DNA from: Bacteroidota bacterium
GTDB lineage: Bacteria; Bacteroidota; Bacteroidia; Chitinophagales; Saprospiraceae
Length of the DNA stretch: 64,000 nt
NCBI GenBank assembly: GCA_030147525.1
Contig: JASBVF010000016.1
Coordinates: 248,001 to 312,000 of the forward strand
Reading direction: 5' to 3'
The notes under the pieces are model-generated. The model was not told the origin of the DNA. It saw only the letters and a program-made list of their open reading frames with translations, and searched no databases. Of this stretch, positions 7,486 to 16,400 are shown piece by piece; within the stretch, counting starts at the first letter, position 1; each line of letters begins with the position of its first letter. The position numbers and the translations under genes were made by a program.

Positions 7486-8586
7486 TTAAAAGAGTTCTAA
7501 AGGTAAAAACTTTTGTTTGAAATACAAATCCACTACTTTGGGAAATGCAAAATTTTTCAGATTCCTTCGCTCCGTTTTTAACCAGGATGTTTCATCCGGC
7601 TGAAAAGCCCCATCTACTTCGATTTCCCAGAACCGGGCGATGATCTGCTGGTGCGTCAATTCCTGTTTGAACGGCGCCGAAACCCGCAACAGCCGGTACT
7701 CCGTTTTTTCCAGCCAAAGCTTCCAAATTTTATTTTTTAAAACAAAATTCCGCTCTTCCGGCAAAGACTCGGTTTCAATCAGCGGGAAGTCGTAGAGGTT
7801 TCGCCAGATGTCCTTCTCCGTGCGTTTTTTAATAAAAACACTTTCCTGTTGGTTGAAAATCAGGTAGTTGAAAAATCGTTGCCGCCGTTCCAGCTTTTTC
7901 GACTTCACCGGAAGTTGGGCAATTTTATTTTGTTTGAATGCTTCGCAATGCGGCTGCATTGGGCAGTCCGGGCAACTCGGCGACGCCGGTGTGCAGTGCC
8001 CCGCACCAAAATCCATGATCGCCTGGTTGTACTTTCCGGGTTGTGTTTCATCCAGAAGCTCCTGCGCCAATTTGGCAAATAGTTTTTTCCCCGCCGTCGT
8101 ATCCACCGGTTCTTCGATGCCGAAGTAGCGGCTCAGCACCCGGTACACATTCCCGTCCACTACGGCGTGGGGCAGGTCAAAAGCGAAGGAGGCGATGGCT
8201 GCCGCTGTGTAGTCGCCCACGCCTTTCAAGGCCCGGATGTCTTCGTATTTGTTTGGAAAAATGCCGCCCAGTTCGTTGGCTATAAATTTTGCGGCAGCAT
8301 GCAAATTTCTCGCACGAGAGTAGTAGCCGAGGCCCTCCCACATTTTCATCACCTCGTCCTCCGGCGCACGGGCGAGGTCGTGGACGGCGGGGTATTTTTC
8401 TTTGAATTTTTCGAAATAGGGGAGGCCCTGCTCCACCCTCGTTTGCTGCAAAATGATCTCGGATAGCCAGACGAGGTAGGGATTTTTTTCGCCCTTCCAG
8501 GGCAGGGGGCGGTGGTGGCTGGCATGCCAGCGGAGGAGGTTTTGGGTGAAAAAATGGTTTTTATCTTTATCAAAATGAAATGTCAT
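7486..8586 (-). CDS. mutY: A/G-specific adenine DNA glycosylase
   Basis: A 366-residue base-excision enzyme that removes adenine paired with 8-oxoguanine. Catalytic E43 sits in WLSEIILQQTRV and the catalytic Asp in VVDGNVYRVLSR. The helix-hairpin-helix is LKGVGDYTAAAIASFA. The four cysteines of the 4Fe-4S cluster show the exact C-x6-C-x2-C-x5-C spacing near residues 200-217. The C-terminal third is the NUDIX-like domain that recognises 8-oxoguanine. The start overlaps the end of the DUF4926 gene by 4 bases, suggesting translational coupling. Confidence 0.97.
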   Translation of the reverse strand: MTFHFDKDKNHFFTQNLLRWHASHHRPLPWKGEKNPYLVWLSEIILQQTRVEQGLPYFEKFKEKYPAVHDLARAPEDEVMKMWEGLGYYSRARNLHAAAKFIANELGGIFPNKYEDIRALKGVGDYTAAAIASFAFDLPHAVVDGNVYRVLSRYFGIEEPVDTTAGKKLFAKLAQELLDETQPGKYNQAIMDFGAGHCTPASPSCPDCPMQPHCEAFKQNKIAQLPVKSKKLERRQRFFNYLIFNQQESVFIKKRTEKDIWRNLYDFPLIETESLPEERNFVLKNKIWKLWLEKTEYRLLRVSAPFKQELTHQQIIARFWEIEVDGAFQPDETSWLKTERRNLKNFAFPKVVDLYFKQKFLPLELF

Positions 8587-8831
8587 GCAGCAACAGGCAT
8601 TCGCATGGAAGGGATCGCATTGGGTACCAAAGTTTGTAATTGGTTCTCGCGCAAGGTAAGTACACAGACTGTATTGCCGAGCACGTCGGTTACTTCCGCT
8701 ACATACCCTTCCCGGTGAAGTTCGTTGGCAGGCAAGTGTTCGACGATGGTAACCAAATCGCCTTTTTTCAATTTTTTCTCTGGCAGGTCTTCTGCAAGGG
8801 CAGCACTGGAATATAATTCGAATTTCATCAT
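8583..8831 (-). CDS. DUF4926 domain protein
   Basis: An 82-residue protein with the DUF4926 pattern: LAEDLPEKKLKKGDLVTIVE, then HREGYVAEVTDVLGNTV and a closing strand with VLTLRENQLQTL. It is a small beta-barrel-like domain resembling SH3-type folds. Start may be the first or second ATG (8831 or 8828). It follows the DUF6883 gene by 8 bases and overlaps mutY by 4. DUF4926 and DUF6883 genes often occur as neighbours, so a toxin-antitoxin-like or partner relation is possible, but nothing in the sequence proves activity. Confidence 0.75.
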   Translation of the reverse strand: MMKFELYSSAALAEDLPEKKLKKGDLVTIVEHLPANELHREGYVAEVTDVLGNTVCVLTLRENQLQTLVPNAIPSMRMPVAA

Positions 8832-8839
8832 CTTAAATT

Positions 8840-9145
8840 TTAATCAGCGGGGACGAGCGTTACAAACCGTGGTAATTCCGTCCCTTTTTCCCAAATCCAC
8901 ACTGTTTTTACTCGCAAATTACGCAAATTTCCAGTGATGGAATACAGTGTTCCAAATTCGGTTACTTCTTCTTCAAATGCCTCATTTTTTAGAAGTGAAC
9001 GAATATCCTCCTCCAAAGTTTTCCAATTTTCAAGCGTGTATCCTCCCATGCTCAGAAATTTCGATTTATCTGCTCTCGCACGAGGCAGCAAAAGGTATTT
9101 CGTGAGCTTGTCTTCTGCGATCTGGCTTTGGTGAGGAAGTTTCAT
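8840..9145 (-). CDS. DUF6883 domain protein
   Basis: A 101-residue protein starting MKLPHQSQIAEDKLTKYLLL, chosen because an in-frame extension to 9289 would overlap the permease gene and reads as its shadow. It follows the DUF6883 layout: a short helix ending KLTKYLL, then DKSKFLSMGGYTLENW, helices, and a final strand pair with VKTVWIWEKGTELPRFVTL. Related domains are found fused to phage head and polymorphic-toxin proteins, which suggests a role in conflict or nucleic-acid processing, but the function is unknown. It sits 17 bases after the permease and 8 before DUF4926. Confidence 0.65.
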   Translation of the reverse strand: MKLPHQSQIAEDKLTKYLLLPRARADKSKFLSMGGYTLENWKTLEEDIRSLLKNEAFEEEVTEFGTLYSITGNLRNLRVKTVWIWEKGTELPRFVTLVPAD

Positions 9146-9162
9146 GGATGTCAATTTTCTTT

Positions 9163-10512
9163 TTATCCCTTCGCCAGCGTCTCCGAAATATCCGTCCGCC
9201 TCGCCTGCAAAGCCGGGATCAGCGCTGCCAGGATGCCGACAGCGATAGCCCCGATCAACAGCCCCGCTTCCGCCGGTAAAAATGTCCACCCGGAAAACGA
9301 GTAGCGAAAAGCGCTTTTCATGAAACCCGCCAGAAACGTCAAACCCACGTGGCTCATCACAATGCCAATCACATAGCCCAGCACTGCCAGCAGCAACCCT
9401 TCCAGCAGGATCAGGTTGAACAGCGTGCCCGGCGAACCGCCCATCACCCGCATGAGTGCCAGTTCGTATTTGCGGTCTTTCAGCGATGAAAAAAGTGAGA
9501 TAAAAATACTCAATCCCGACACCACGACGATTACCCAGGCCAGCACTTTCAGCGCATCGGTGCCGATGCCGAGGTTGGTCTGCAGGCGGGCGATTTCGTT
9601 GGGTGGACTGGCAGCCATCAGGTCCGTGTTTTCGTTGATGCTACGGCCCATGTTCAGCGCCTGGATGTTGGTGCGGGAACGGAAGCGGATCAAAATGGAA
9701 GTGATGTCCTTGTCCGTCTGCTCCATCAGGTGCAGGCGGTCCTCTTCGGCTAATTTCCTCAATGTCAGCGAGTCGTAGTCGGCCGGTGGCTCCGTCCGGT
9801 GAACGTGGCCTTCATGGTCGTGATCATGCTCCGCCCCTGACTCCTGAAGAGGAACCGTTTCGGACGAATCCTGCGGACTGTCCGCTGAGGCCTGATGTTC
9901 GTGCGATTCCCAGATACTTTCCGTTGGCGTCAAAATCAGTTGGTCGATGACTGACCCGTTGGGCTTTAAAATGCCCACCACTTTGAAATCGTGCTCGTGC
10001 TCTTCGATGCCTTCGACAAGGCCGTGAGAGCTGCGGAACGTGTCGCCAATGTGCAGGTGCAGGTTATCCGCCACGGCGGCGCCTACGGTCACCTCCATCG
10101 TTTGCGCCCAGAGTTTTCCTTCGTCCAGTTCGGCTTTGTAGAGTTCCAGAATGTCGTAGGTCGTACCGGCGATGCGGTAGCCCCGGTAGCTGTCGCCGAG
10201 TGAGAGCGGCACGGCGAGGCTGATGAGCGGGTGTTTCGGATTTAAAAACGCCCGTGATTTTTCCAGTGGAATATTGCCCGTCGGGTTGTCCACGTGGTAC
10301 ATGTTGCAGAGGATCATTTGCAGCGGACTACCCTTCGCCCCGATGACGAGATCCACACCAGCCAGGTTTTTATTGAAATTCTCCTCGATCTGGTGGTTCA
10401 GGTTCAGCAGCAGGGAAATGAGGCCGACGCCCAGGGCAAAGAGTATGAGGCTCAGCGCCATGTTGAGCGGCTTGTTGATAAGGTTTTTCCAGCTTAATTG
10501 CAGCAAATTCAT
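9163..10512 (-). CDS. FtsX/MacB-like ABC transporter permease with a His-rich loop
   Basis: A 449-residue inner-membrane permease. The ATG at 10512 (MNLLQLSWKNLINKPLNMAL) was chosen; the longer frame would begin inside the inverted repeat. One membrane helix near residues 17-38 precedes a large periplasmic domain. This carries the family string DLVIGAKGSPLQMILCNMYH and an acidic, histidine-rich insert EHDHDHEGHVH near residue 240. Three more helices follow in the FtsX domain (about 325-445). With the ATPase encoded just upstream it should form a MacB/LolCE-type machine that extracts or exports an envelope substrate. The His cluster suggests metal binding; the substrate is unknown. Confidence 0.88.
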   Translation of the reverse strand: MNLLQLSWKNLINKPLNMALSLILFALGVGLISLLLNLNHQIEENFNKNLAGVDLVIGAKGSPLQMILCNMYHVDNPTGNIPLEKSRAFLNPKHPLISLAVPLSLGDSYRGYRIAGTTYDILELYKAELDEGKLWAQTMEVTVGAAVADNLHLHIGDTFRSSHGLVEGIEEHEHDFKVVGILKPNGSVIDQLILTPTESIWESHEHQASADSPQDSSETVPLQESGAEHDHDHEGHVHRTEPPADYDSLTLRKLAEEDRLHLMEQTDKDITSILIRFRSRTNIQALNMGRSINENTDLMAASPPNEIARLQTNLGIGTDALKVLAWVIVVVSGLSIFISLFSSLKDRKYELALMRVMGGSPGTLFNLILLEGLLLAVLGYVIGIVMSHVGLTFLAGFMKSAFRYSFSGWTFLPAEAGLLIGAIAVGILAALIPALQARRTDISETLAKG

Positions 10513-10520
10513 CTGTGGGT

Positions 10521-10597
10521 GATTGTTTGATTGTCCGATTGTTTGATTGTTGTTTGCCACTCAACCATCAAACAATCAAACCATTCAACCATTCAAA
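10521..10597. repeat. Inverted repeat of 8-nt tandem words between ABC ATPase and permease
   Basis: The left half is four tandem octamers of the type GATTGTTT (10521-10552). The right half is four tandem octamers of the type AACCATTC/AACAATCA (10563-10594), roughly the reverse complement. The centre (10553-10562) is unpaired. It fills nearly the whole 72-base spacer and ends 8 bases before the permease ATG. Confidence 0.8.
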
Positions 10598-11217
10598 TTT
10601 ATTTGTTTTGAAAATTTTTCTTTCAAACGCCCGTCGTGCGTCACCACCAGCAGCGTGGCGTTCACTTCGCTGGCCGTTTCTTCCAGCAGGCGGATCACTT
10701 CCTCTGTGTTCACGTCGTCGAGGGCCGAGGTCGGCTCGTCGGCGAGGATGACCTCGGGCTTGTTCACGAGCGCCCTTGCGATGGCGGCTCGTTGGCGCTC
10801 GCCCTGGCTGAGGTCACTCGTCTTTGCATTGATTTTGTGGCCGATAGCCAGACGGTCGAGCAGGTGGACGATGCGGTTTTTATCGGCGGGCACCCCGGCA
10901 AGTTGTTGCGCCAGCGCCAGGTTTTCACCTACCGTCAAAGAGCGAACGAAATGCGGGTTTTGAAAAATGATCCCGATATTTTTACCCCGGAATTTATCCA
11001 ACTGACTGGAAGACAAGGCGTTGAGCGTTGTTTGACCTAAAATAACCTTGCCCTGCCGGGGCGTCAGCAGCCCGCCGAGCAGGTGCAGCAGCGTCGTTTT
11101 ACCGCAACCCGACTGGCCGAGCAGTAGCCAATGTTCGCCCGTTTCACAATGAATATCGGGGAAGCGCAGCGCCGGGCCGCTGTTGTAGGAATATTGAAGA
11201 TTTTCTGTTTTGAGCAT
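10585..11217 (-). CDS. ABC transporter ATP-binding protein (MacB/LolD-like)
   Basis: A 210-residue ATPase with Walker A GQSGCGKTT (34-42), Q-loop in FQNPHF, signature LSQGERQRAAIARAL, Walker B VILADEPTSALD (155-166) and H-loop THD. All catalytic residues are present. It closely resembles LolD/MacB-type ATPases and pairs with the FtsX-like permease encoded 72 bases downstream. The two are separated by an inverted repeat whose right edge touches this gene's stop. It would power envelope transport from the cytoplasmic face. Confidence 0.95.
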   Translation of the reverse strand: MLKTENLQYSYNSGPALRFPDIHCETGEHWLLLGQSGCGKTTLLHLLGGLLTPRQGKVILGQTTLNALSSSQLDKFRGKNIGIIFQNPHFVRSLTVGENLALAQQLAGVPADKNRIVHLLDRLAIGHKINAKTSDLSQGERQRAAIARALVNKPEVILADEPTSALDDVNTEEVIRLLEETASEVNATLLVVTHDGRLKEKFSKQINLNG

Positions 11218-11221
11218 GGTT

Positions 11222-11315
11222 GAAATTTGGGGTTGAGAAGGGTTGAGAAGAGTTGATGCAGGTTGATTTTCTCAACCATCTCAACTCTTCTCAACTCTTC
11301 TCAACCATTTCAAAT
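11222..11315. repeat. Inverted repeat of 10-nt tandem words upstream of the ABC ATPase
   Basis: The left arm has four decamers of the type GGTTGAGAAG (11231-11270). The right arm has four of the type TCAACTCTTC (11272-11311). The reverse complement of the right arm reproduces the left with a few substitutions. It sits between the methyltransferase stop (11315) and the ATPase start (11217). Confidence 0.8.
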
Positions 11316-12034
11316 CACTTTTCCGCCATCACCACCCACTGATAATCCAGCGAGCAATCATCCGATTCGAAATTGGAAAAACCGGCTTCTTCCAGTTCGT
11401 TTTCCACTTCGTAAAGTTCCAGCCGGACGTTTACGGGCGGATAGTTAATCGGCATGCGTTTTTTCTTGAAATCCACGATGATGATCTTGCCGCCTTCCGG
11501 TAAAACATTCAGCAGGTGTTTCAGGTAAGCGATGCGATCCTGGATGTAGATGTAGGTGTTGACGATCAGCACGATGTCGGCTTCGCCGGGCTTGAGTTTA
11601 GAATCGGTCGGAGTGGCCAGGCGGGTTTCGAATCGGCTTTGGTATTCCGGTTTCAACTCCACCAGCTTGATGCTGTCCATGAAATGGATGAAGCGCTCGT
11701 CGAGCTCGACGGCGATGACTTTTTTGGCTTGCTGCGCAAGTCGGCGGGAAAAAAAGCCGGAGCCTGCGCCAATGTCTGCTACCACTTTTTTATCCAGTTC
11801 GCCCATCATGCCGATGACGACTTCCGGTTTTTGCCAAACTACACGGCCGGGCGGGTCGTATTGTTTCAGCAGGTTTTGGATGCTGGCGGTGTCTTCCTCG
11901 TCAGCGGAAAGCCCGCCGTTGGTTGTGTCGGCAGTGGTTGAATCATGTTCGGGTTCCATGGGGGCGTCGTTCTTGCAGGTGGTGAACAGCAAAGCAAGTG
12001 AGACGGAAAAAACTGCCAGATAGATTTTTTTCAT
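11315..12034 (-). CDS. Lipoprotein with a class I SAM methyltransferase domain
   Basis: A 239-residue protein with a clear lipoprotein signal (MKKIYLAVFSVSLALLFTTC, Cys20), an acidic low-complexity linker to about residue 55 and then a Rossmann methyltransferase. Motif I is VADIGAGSGFFSRRLA (about 84-99). The acidic loop VIAVELDERF and the later ADIVLIVNTYIYI and GGKIIIVDFKKKRMP strands are all in place. The fold should bind S-adenosylmethionine, yet the signal sends it to the periplasmic side where this cofactor is not expected. Similar exported methyltransferases occur in other Bacteroidota. The substrate is unknown. Confidence 0.85.
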   Translation of the reverse strand: MKKIYLAVFSVSLALLFTTCKNDAPMEPEHDSTTADTTNGGLSADEEDTASIQNLLKQYDPPGRVVWQKPEVVIGMMGELDKKVVADIGAGSGFFSRRLAQQAKKVIAVELDERFIHFMDSIKLVELKPEYQSRFETRLATPTDSKLKPGEADIVLIVNTYIYIQDRIAYLKHLLNVLPEGGKIIIVDFKKKRMPINYPPVNVRLELYEVENELEEAGFSNFESDDCSLDYQWVVMAEK

Positions 12035-12057
12035 TTTGAAAATTCGTAACAGTGAGC

Positions 12058-12093
12058 ACCGGCGAGGGCAATTTCACAGCTCGCCACCGGTGA
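12058..12093. terminator. Hairpin downstream of fumarylacetoacetase
   Basis: CACCGGCGAG (12058-12067) pairs, with a small bulge, with 12081-12093. It lies 25 bases after the fumarylacetoacetase stop. No T-run follows directly, so termination is likely but not certain. Confidence 0.4.
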
Positions 12094-12117
12094 TTTTGCA
12101 AAAATAAGCCAGCCGGG

Positions 12118-13377
12118 CTACAGTGGCGGCAGTACTTTTCCTGCTGCCTCGCCGAAACCGATGCGCACCCCATTTTTTTCGCCCCAACCCCGCAGAATGA
12201 CCGTGTCGCCGTCGTTGATGAACTTGCGCTCCGTACCGTCGGGCATTTTGACCGGCTTGGTGCCCCGCCAGGTAATTTCCAGCATAGAGCCATAGCTGCC
12301 GGGTTCCGGGCCGCTGATGGTGCCGCTGGCGCACATGTCGCCGGGGTTCACGTTGCAGCCGCCAACCGTGTGGTGGGCCAGTTGCTGGCACATGTTCCAG
12401 TACATGTGTTTGAAATTCGAGCGGCAAACAGTGGCTTCCGCTCCGGCTTCGGTGCGGATGGCAACTTCCAGACTTATGTCGTAGGTTTTTTTACCGTCAA
12501 ATTTCAGGTAGTCGAGCGGCTCGGGGTCCTGCTTCGGGTTGTCGGTGCGGAAAGGATCGATCGCATCCAGCGTAATGATCCAGGGTGAAATGGTGGATGC
12601 GAAATTTTTAGCGAGGAACGGCCCCAGCGGCACGTATTCCCACTTTTGAATATCTCTCGCTGACCAGTCGTTGAACAGCACGACGCCAAAAATGTAATCC
12701 TCTGCCTCTGCCGTGGTGATCCGCTGCCCCATTTTTGTGGGTTGGCCGATGACGAAACCCATTTCCAGCTCAAAGTCCAGCAACCGGGATGGGCCGAACA
12801 CAGGACGCTCTGCTCCGTCGGGCATGGTCTGTCCCATCGGGCGGTGAATCGGTGTGCCGGAGACGACGATGCTCGACGCCCGCCCGTGATAGCCAACGGG
12901 GATGTGCTTCCAGTTGGGCAGCAGCGGGTTGTCGGGCCGGAACATGGAACCGACGTTGGTGGCGTGGTCAAGGCTGGAATAAAAATCGGTGTAGTCACCA
13001 ACCTGCACGGGCATCAGCATTTCCACTTTGTCCATCGGGTGCAGGAAATGCCAGGCGAGGTCCTTTGCCTCGTCGTTGCGCTCGTCGAGGAGGTCGGCGA
13101 TGCGGTCACGCAGGGCACGGGTTTTCGTTTTACCTAAAGCCATCAACTGGTTGAGGTATGGGTTATTAAAAACTTCGTTATCGATTTCGAGTTCCTCGAA
13201 CAAATCCAGGTAGTTCATCACTGCAAGATCCACCACGTTGTCGCCGATGGCAGTACAAACCCGAGGCGACGGGTTGCTCGCTGTTCTGAATACTCCGAAG
13301 GGTAAATTCTGAATCGGGAAATCGCTGTCTTTTGCTACTTCCACCCAGGATTTGCGGGTAGGGTCGTTGGCTTTCAT
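12118..13377 (-). CDS. fahA: Fumarylacetoacetase
   Basis: A 419-residue enzyme that cleaves 4-fumarylacetoacetate to fumarate and acetoacetate, the last step of tyrosine degradation, in the cytoplasm. It has the N-terminal SH3-like FAH domain and the C-terminal catalytic domain. Key strings are DHATNVGSMFRPDNPL with the catalytic His, YHGRASSIVVSG, LDFELEMGFV with metal-binding acids, FNDWSARDIQKWEYVPLGPF, and SGTISGPEPGSYGSML. Length is typical. No other tyrosine-catabolism gene is nearby. Confidence 0.97.
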   Translation of the reverse strand: MKANDPTRKSWVEVAKDSDFPIQNLPFGVFRTASNPSPRVCTAIGDNVVDLAVMNYLDLFEELEIDNEVFNNPYLNQLMALGKTKTRALRDRIADLLDERNDEAKDLAWHFLHPMDKVEMLMPVQVGDYTDFYSSLDHATNVGSMFRPDNPLLPNWKHIPVGYHGRASSIVVSGTPIHRPMGQTMPDGAERPVFGPSRLLDFELEMGFVIGQPTKMGQRITTAEAEDYIFGVVLFNDWSARDIQKWEYVPLGPFLAKNFASTISPWIITLDAIDPFRTDNPKQDPEPLDYLKFDGKKTYDISLEVAIRTEAGAEATVCRSNFKHMYWNMCQQLAHHTVGGCNVNPGDMCASGTISGPEPGSYGSMLEITWRGTKPVKMPDGTERKFINDGDTVILRGWGEKNGVRIGFGEAAGKVLPPL

Positions 13378-13390
13378 TTTGTTTGATTTG

Positions 13391-13478
13391 ATGGTTTTGG
13401 GGTTTTGGGGTTTTGAAGTTTCAGGAGGGAGTATCGCCCACTACCTGAAACCTCAAAACCATAAAACCTCAGAACCAT
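13391..13478. repeat. Inverted repeat between fumarylacetoacetase and the T9SS protease
   Basis: Arms 13391-13425 and 13444-13478 (35 nt each) match with about five differences, mostly transitions. The left arm contains the octamer GGTTTTGG in tandem. It ends 3 bases before the protease stop and begins 14 bases before the fumarylacetoacetase ATG. Confidence 0.8.
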
Positions 13479-13480
13479 TT

Positions 13481-16400
13481 TCACTTTTCTAAAATAATTT
13501 TCTCCGTCAAAACAGCCTTGGCGGCTTTAAGTTTTACCCAGTAAACTCCGGCGGGATATTCGGAAAGATCGAATGTAGCCGAAGTGCTGCCCTGGGCAAT
13601 CCGCTGATTCTGCAGGCGGATTCCGTTGGCGGCGAAGATAATGACTTCCATCGCTTCGGGCGAAGGAGCGGAAAACTTTAAGAAAACCAGGCCGCTCGTC
13701 GGGTTTGGTTGAAGGCTCACCGTCAGGCCCTGCATTTCAAAAACAGCCACTTCGGTTTCAGTGGTAAAACTGAAGGCTGCCGGTGTCGTACCACCGCAGT
13801 TGTTGAAGGCCGTTACCCGCCAGTAGTAGGTCGTCAGGCCAGCCAGCTGGATGGGCAGATTGTACGTCGTTTGCGTAAGCGAAATATCATGGATAATGTT
13901 GGTGAAATTGTCATCCGTAGCCAGTTCGAACTTGTAATTGCTGGCGCCTGAAACAGTTTGCCACTCAAAAACGGTATTTTGAAACGCCACCCCGGCAGCG
14001 CTGTTGGCCGGTTGGGTCAGCGTGGGAGCGTTAGGCGGGCCCTGTACCTGAACGGTAATCGTTTCCGAGACAGAATTGACGCCGTCCGTGCCGTTGATCT
14101 CGATTGGGTAGTTGCCGGGAGCAATGTTGCCAACGGCGACTTCAACCACTACCTCGCTACCCGGCGCTGTGGGATTGACCGGGAAGTTGAACGTAAAACC
14201 GCCGGCTGGGGAAGTTCCTGTCAGCGTGACGCCGGTTGTTTCAAAACAATCACCCAGCGAAAGCGTGGTCGATGTCATGCTGGAAACGCAGGTGGTTACC
14301 GTCGCAGGGCTGGCATCGAATGCAAGGTCAAGGATCGTCGTGAAAGTGAAAACTTCGGATGGACCAGAGTCGCCGCAGTCGGTGGTGGCGGTCACCGTCC
14401 AGAAATATTCCGTGCAGTAGTCAAGTCCGGTCACGTTCAGTGACGAATTGGTGGTGACGCCTGAGAAAATCACATCGTTCATGCCTGCGTCGGTGGCAAT
14501 TTCCAGCAGGTAGGTCGATCCCACAATGTTTGACCAACTGAAAACTTTGTTCAGGGTCACGTCTGTGGCGTTTTGTGCGGGTGAAACAGGCGTGGGGGCA
14601 TTCGGCGGGCCGATGACCGTCCAGTCAATTTGGGTGCTGCCGGTGTTGGTTCCGTCGTTACCGACGATGTCGAAGATGAAATTGCCGGACTCCGTGGCAC
14701 CGGTTACGGTCACGGAGACTTCGGTTCCCGGCGCTGCCGGATTGGGTTCAAAGGTGGCAGTGGCTCCGGCGGGCAGGTTTTCTGCTGTTAGCGTTACGCC
14801 GGTGGTGTCGTTGTAGGCGGTGCCGAGTAGTACGGTGAAATTGATTTCATCTTCGAGGCAACTTTCAAAAATGTTTGCCGAAGGCGAAACAGAAAAATCG
14901 TTGGGGATAATGGTGCAAACTTCCAGTCCCCAGGCTGTGAGGGTGCCGCCATCTTCGTTGGCATCGTCGTAAACGGTCAGCGTCCAGGTGCCGGCTGCCG
15001 GTTCGCCGTCGAAAGCGGAGAGCGCTTCGAGCGGTTGAAAACTGCCGGAAACTGCGAGTGGCCCCGGGTTGCACATGCCATCCAGCATGAGGTAGTCGTT
15101 GGTGGATTCGTCGTCAAAAAATACCTGGATGTTGTCGTTGGAGCATTCTCCGTTGCCGGGGTTGGCCATCAATGTGACCATCGTTCCGGAAGGTGAAGTC
15201 AGGTCAATCCGGAGGTCGCCTACCCAGGTGTGGTTAATGCTCAGGTTGGTGACGTTGATGTCGTCAAGGATCCCTGGACTGTTGACCTGAAGGGTGGAAG
15301 TGACAGTTGGCGTGCCGCTTGCGCTGATGGGCTTAGGAATGTCGGTGGACACTCTCGGAGCGCAAAAAACTGCACCGGTTGTAAAACTGTAGGCTTCCGA
15401 CCAGTCCCCTGTGCCGCAGATGTTTTTGGCTTTCACACGCCAGAAATAGGTGGTTAAAACCTGAAGTGGAGCGCCGAGTTGATAGCTGCCACTGGTCAGG
15501 TTGGCAGCCGATTCGATTACGATGGAGAAACTTTCATCTTCCGCCACTTCGATAGTGTAAGTAGTGGCGGGGTTGGTTGTCCAGCTGAACAGGGTAGTAA
15601 GGTTGACACCGAAGGCGCCGTTTGCTGGTTCGTTAAGCAGCACACTGTCGGGCGCCTGCACCGTGATGAGGAGAGAGAGATCCGAGGAGCTTGTTTCGAT
15701 GCTGTCCGTTCCTTCGATTTGAAAAACGTAATTGCCAGCCGTCAGGGCGCCCGTGTTGCTGATGGTGAGCGTGGTGTTGCCACCCGGAGGTACGGGGTTG
15801 GTTCCCCAAACTGCCGTCAGGCTGTCGGGCAGGCCGGTAAGGCTGAGGCTGACGCTGTCAGTAAAACTTTCGCTGACGCTGATGGTGAAAACCGCAGTGT
15901 CCGGCGCACAAAGTGAAATATTGGCAGGGGTTCCCTCCACAAAAAAACTGCATTGCAGCTGCGAGCGGCCATCCAAAACGATGATGCCCGTGTTGTCGGG
16001 GTCAAGCCAGTCACGCAGGCGGGTACTGGGAGTGCCACCTCCCTCCCAGGAGGAATAAAGCCAGCCGTAGGAGTCGTAAGAATTGTTGCCGCAGGAGGCA
16101 AGCCCTCCATGCAGTTGGCCGACTACCCTTTTTTGTTGGTTAAAAAGCGGCGAACCGGAAGATCCGCCCTCCGTTGTACCCAAGTCCCAATCAGGAACGA
16201 TGATGTGGTTACCGTTAGGTGCAGGTGCGCTGCCGCTGCCCCAGGCGCCGAGGTAGGTTGAGTCAAATTCAAAGCTGATGCGTTTCTCATCAGTGCTTGG
16301 ATGATGGACGCAAATGACAGTATCCTTGGGCGCAAAATCCTCCACGCTCCAGCCTGCGAGAAAGGCATTAGCAGTTTCGGAAATCGGGTCGTCGAGTTCT

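Noticed and set aside
9146-9289. N-terminal extension of the DUF6883 gene
   Set aside because: Overlaps the permease C-terminus in another frame; Gly/Asp/Arg-rich shadow composition.
10521-11315. Possible CRISPR array
   Set aside because: The repeats are 8-10 nt direct words within palindromes, without spacers of constant length or cas genes.
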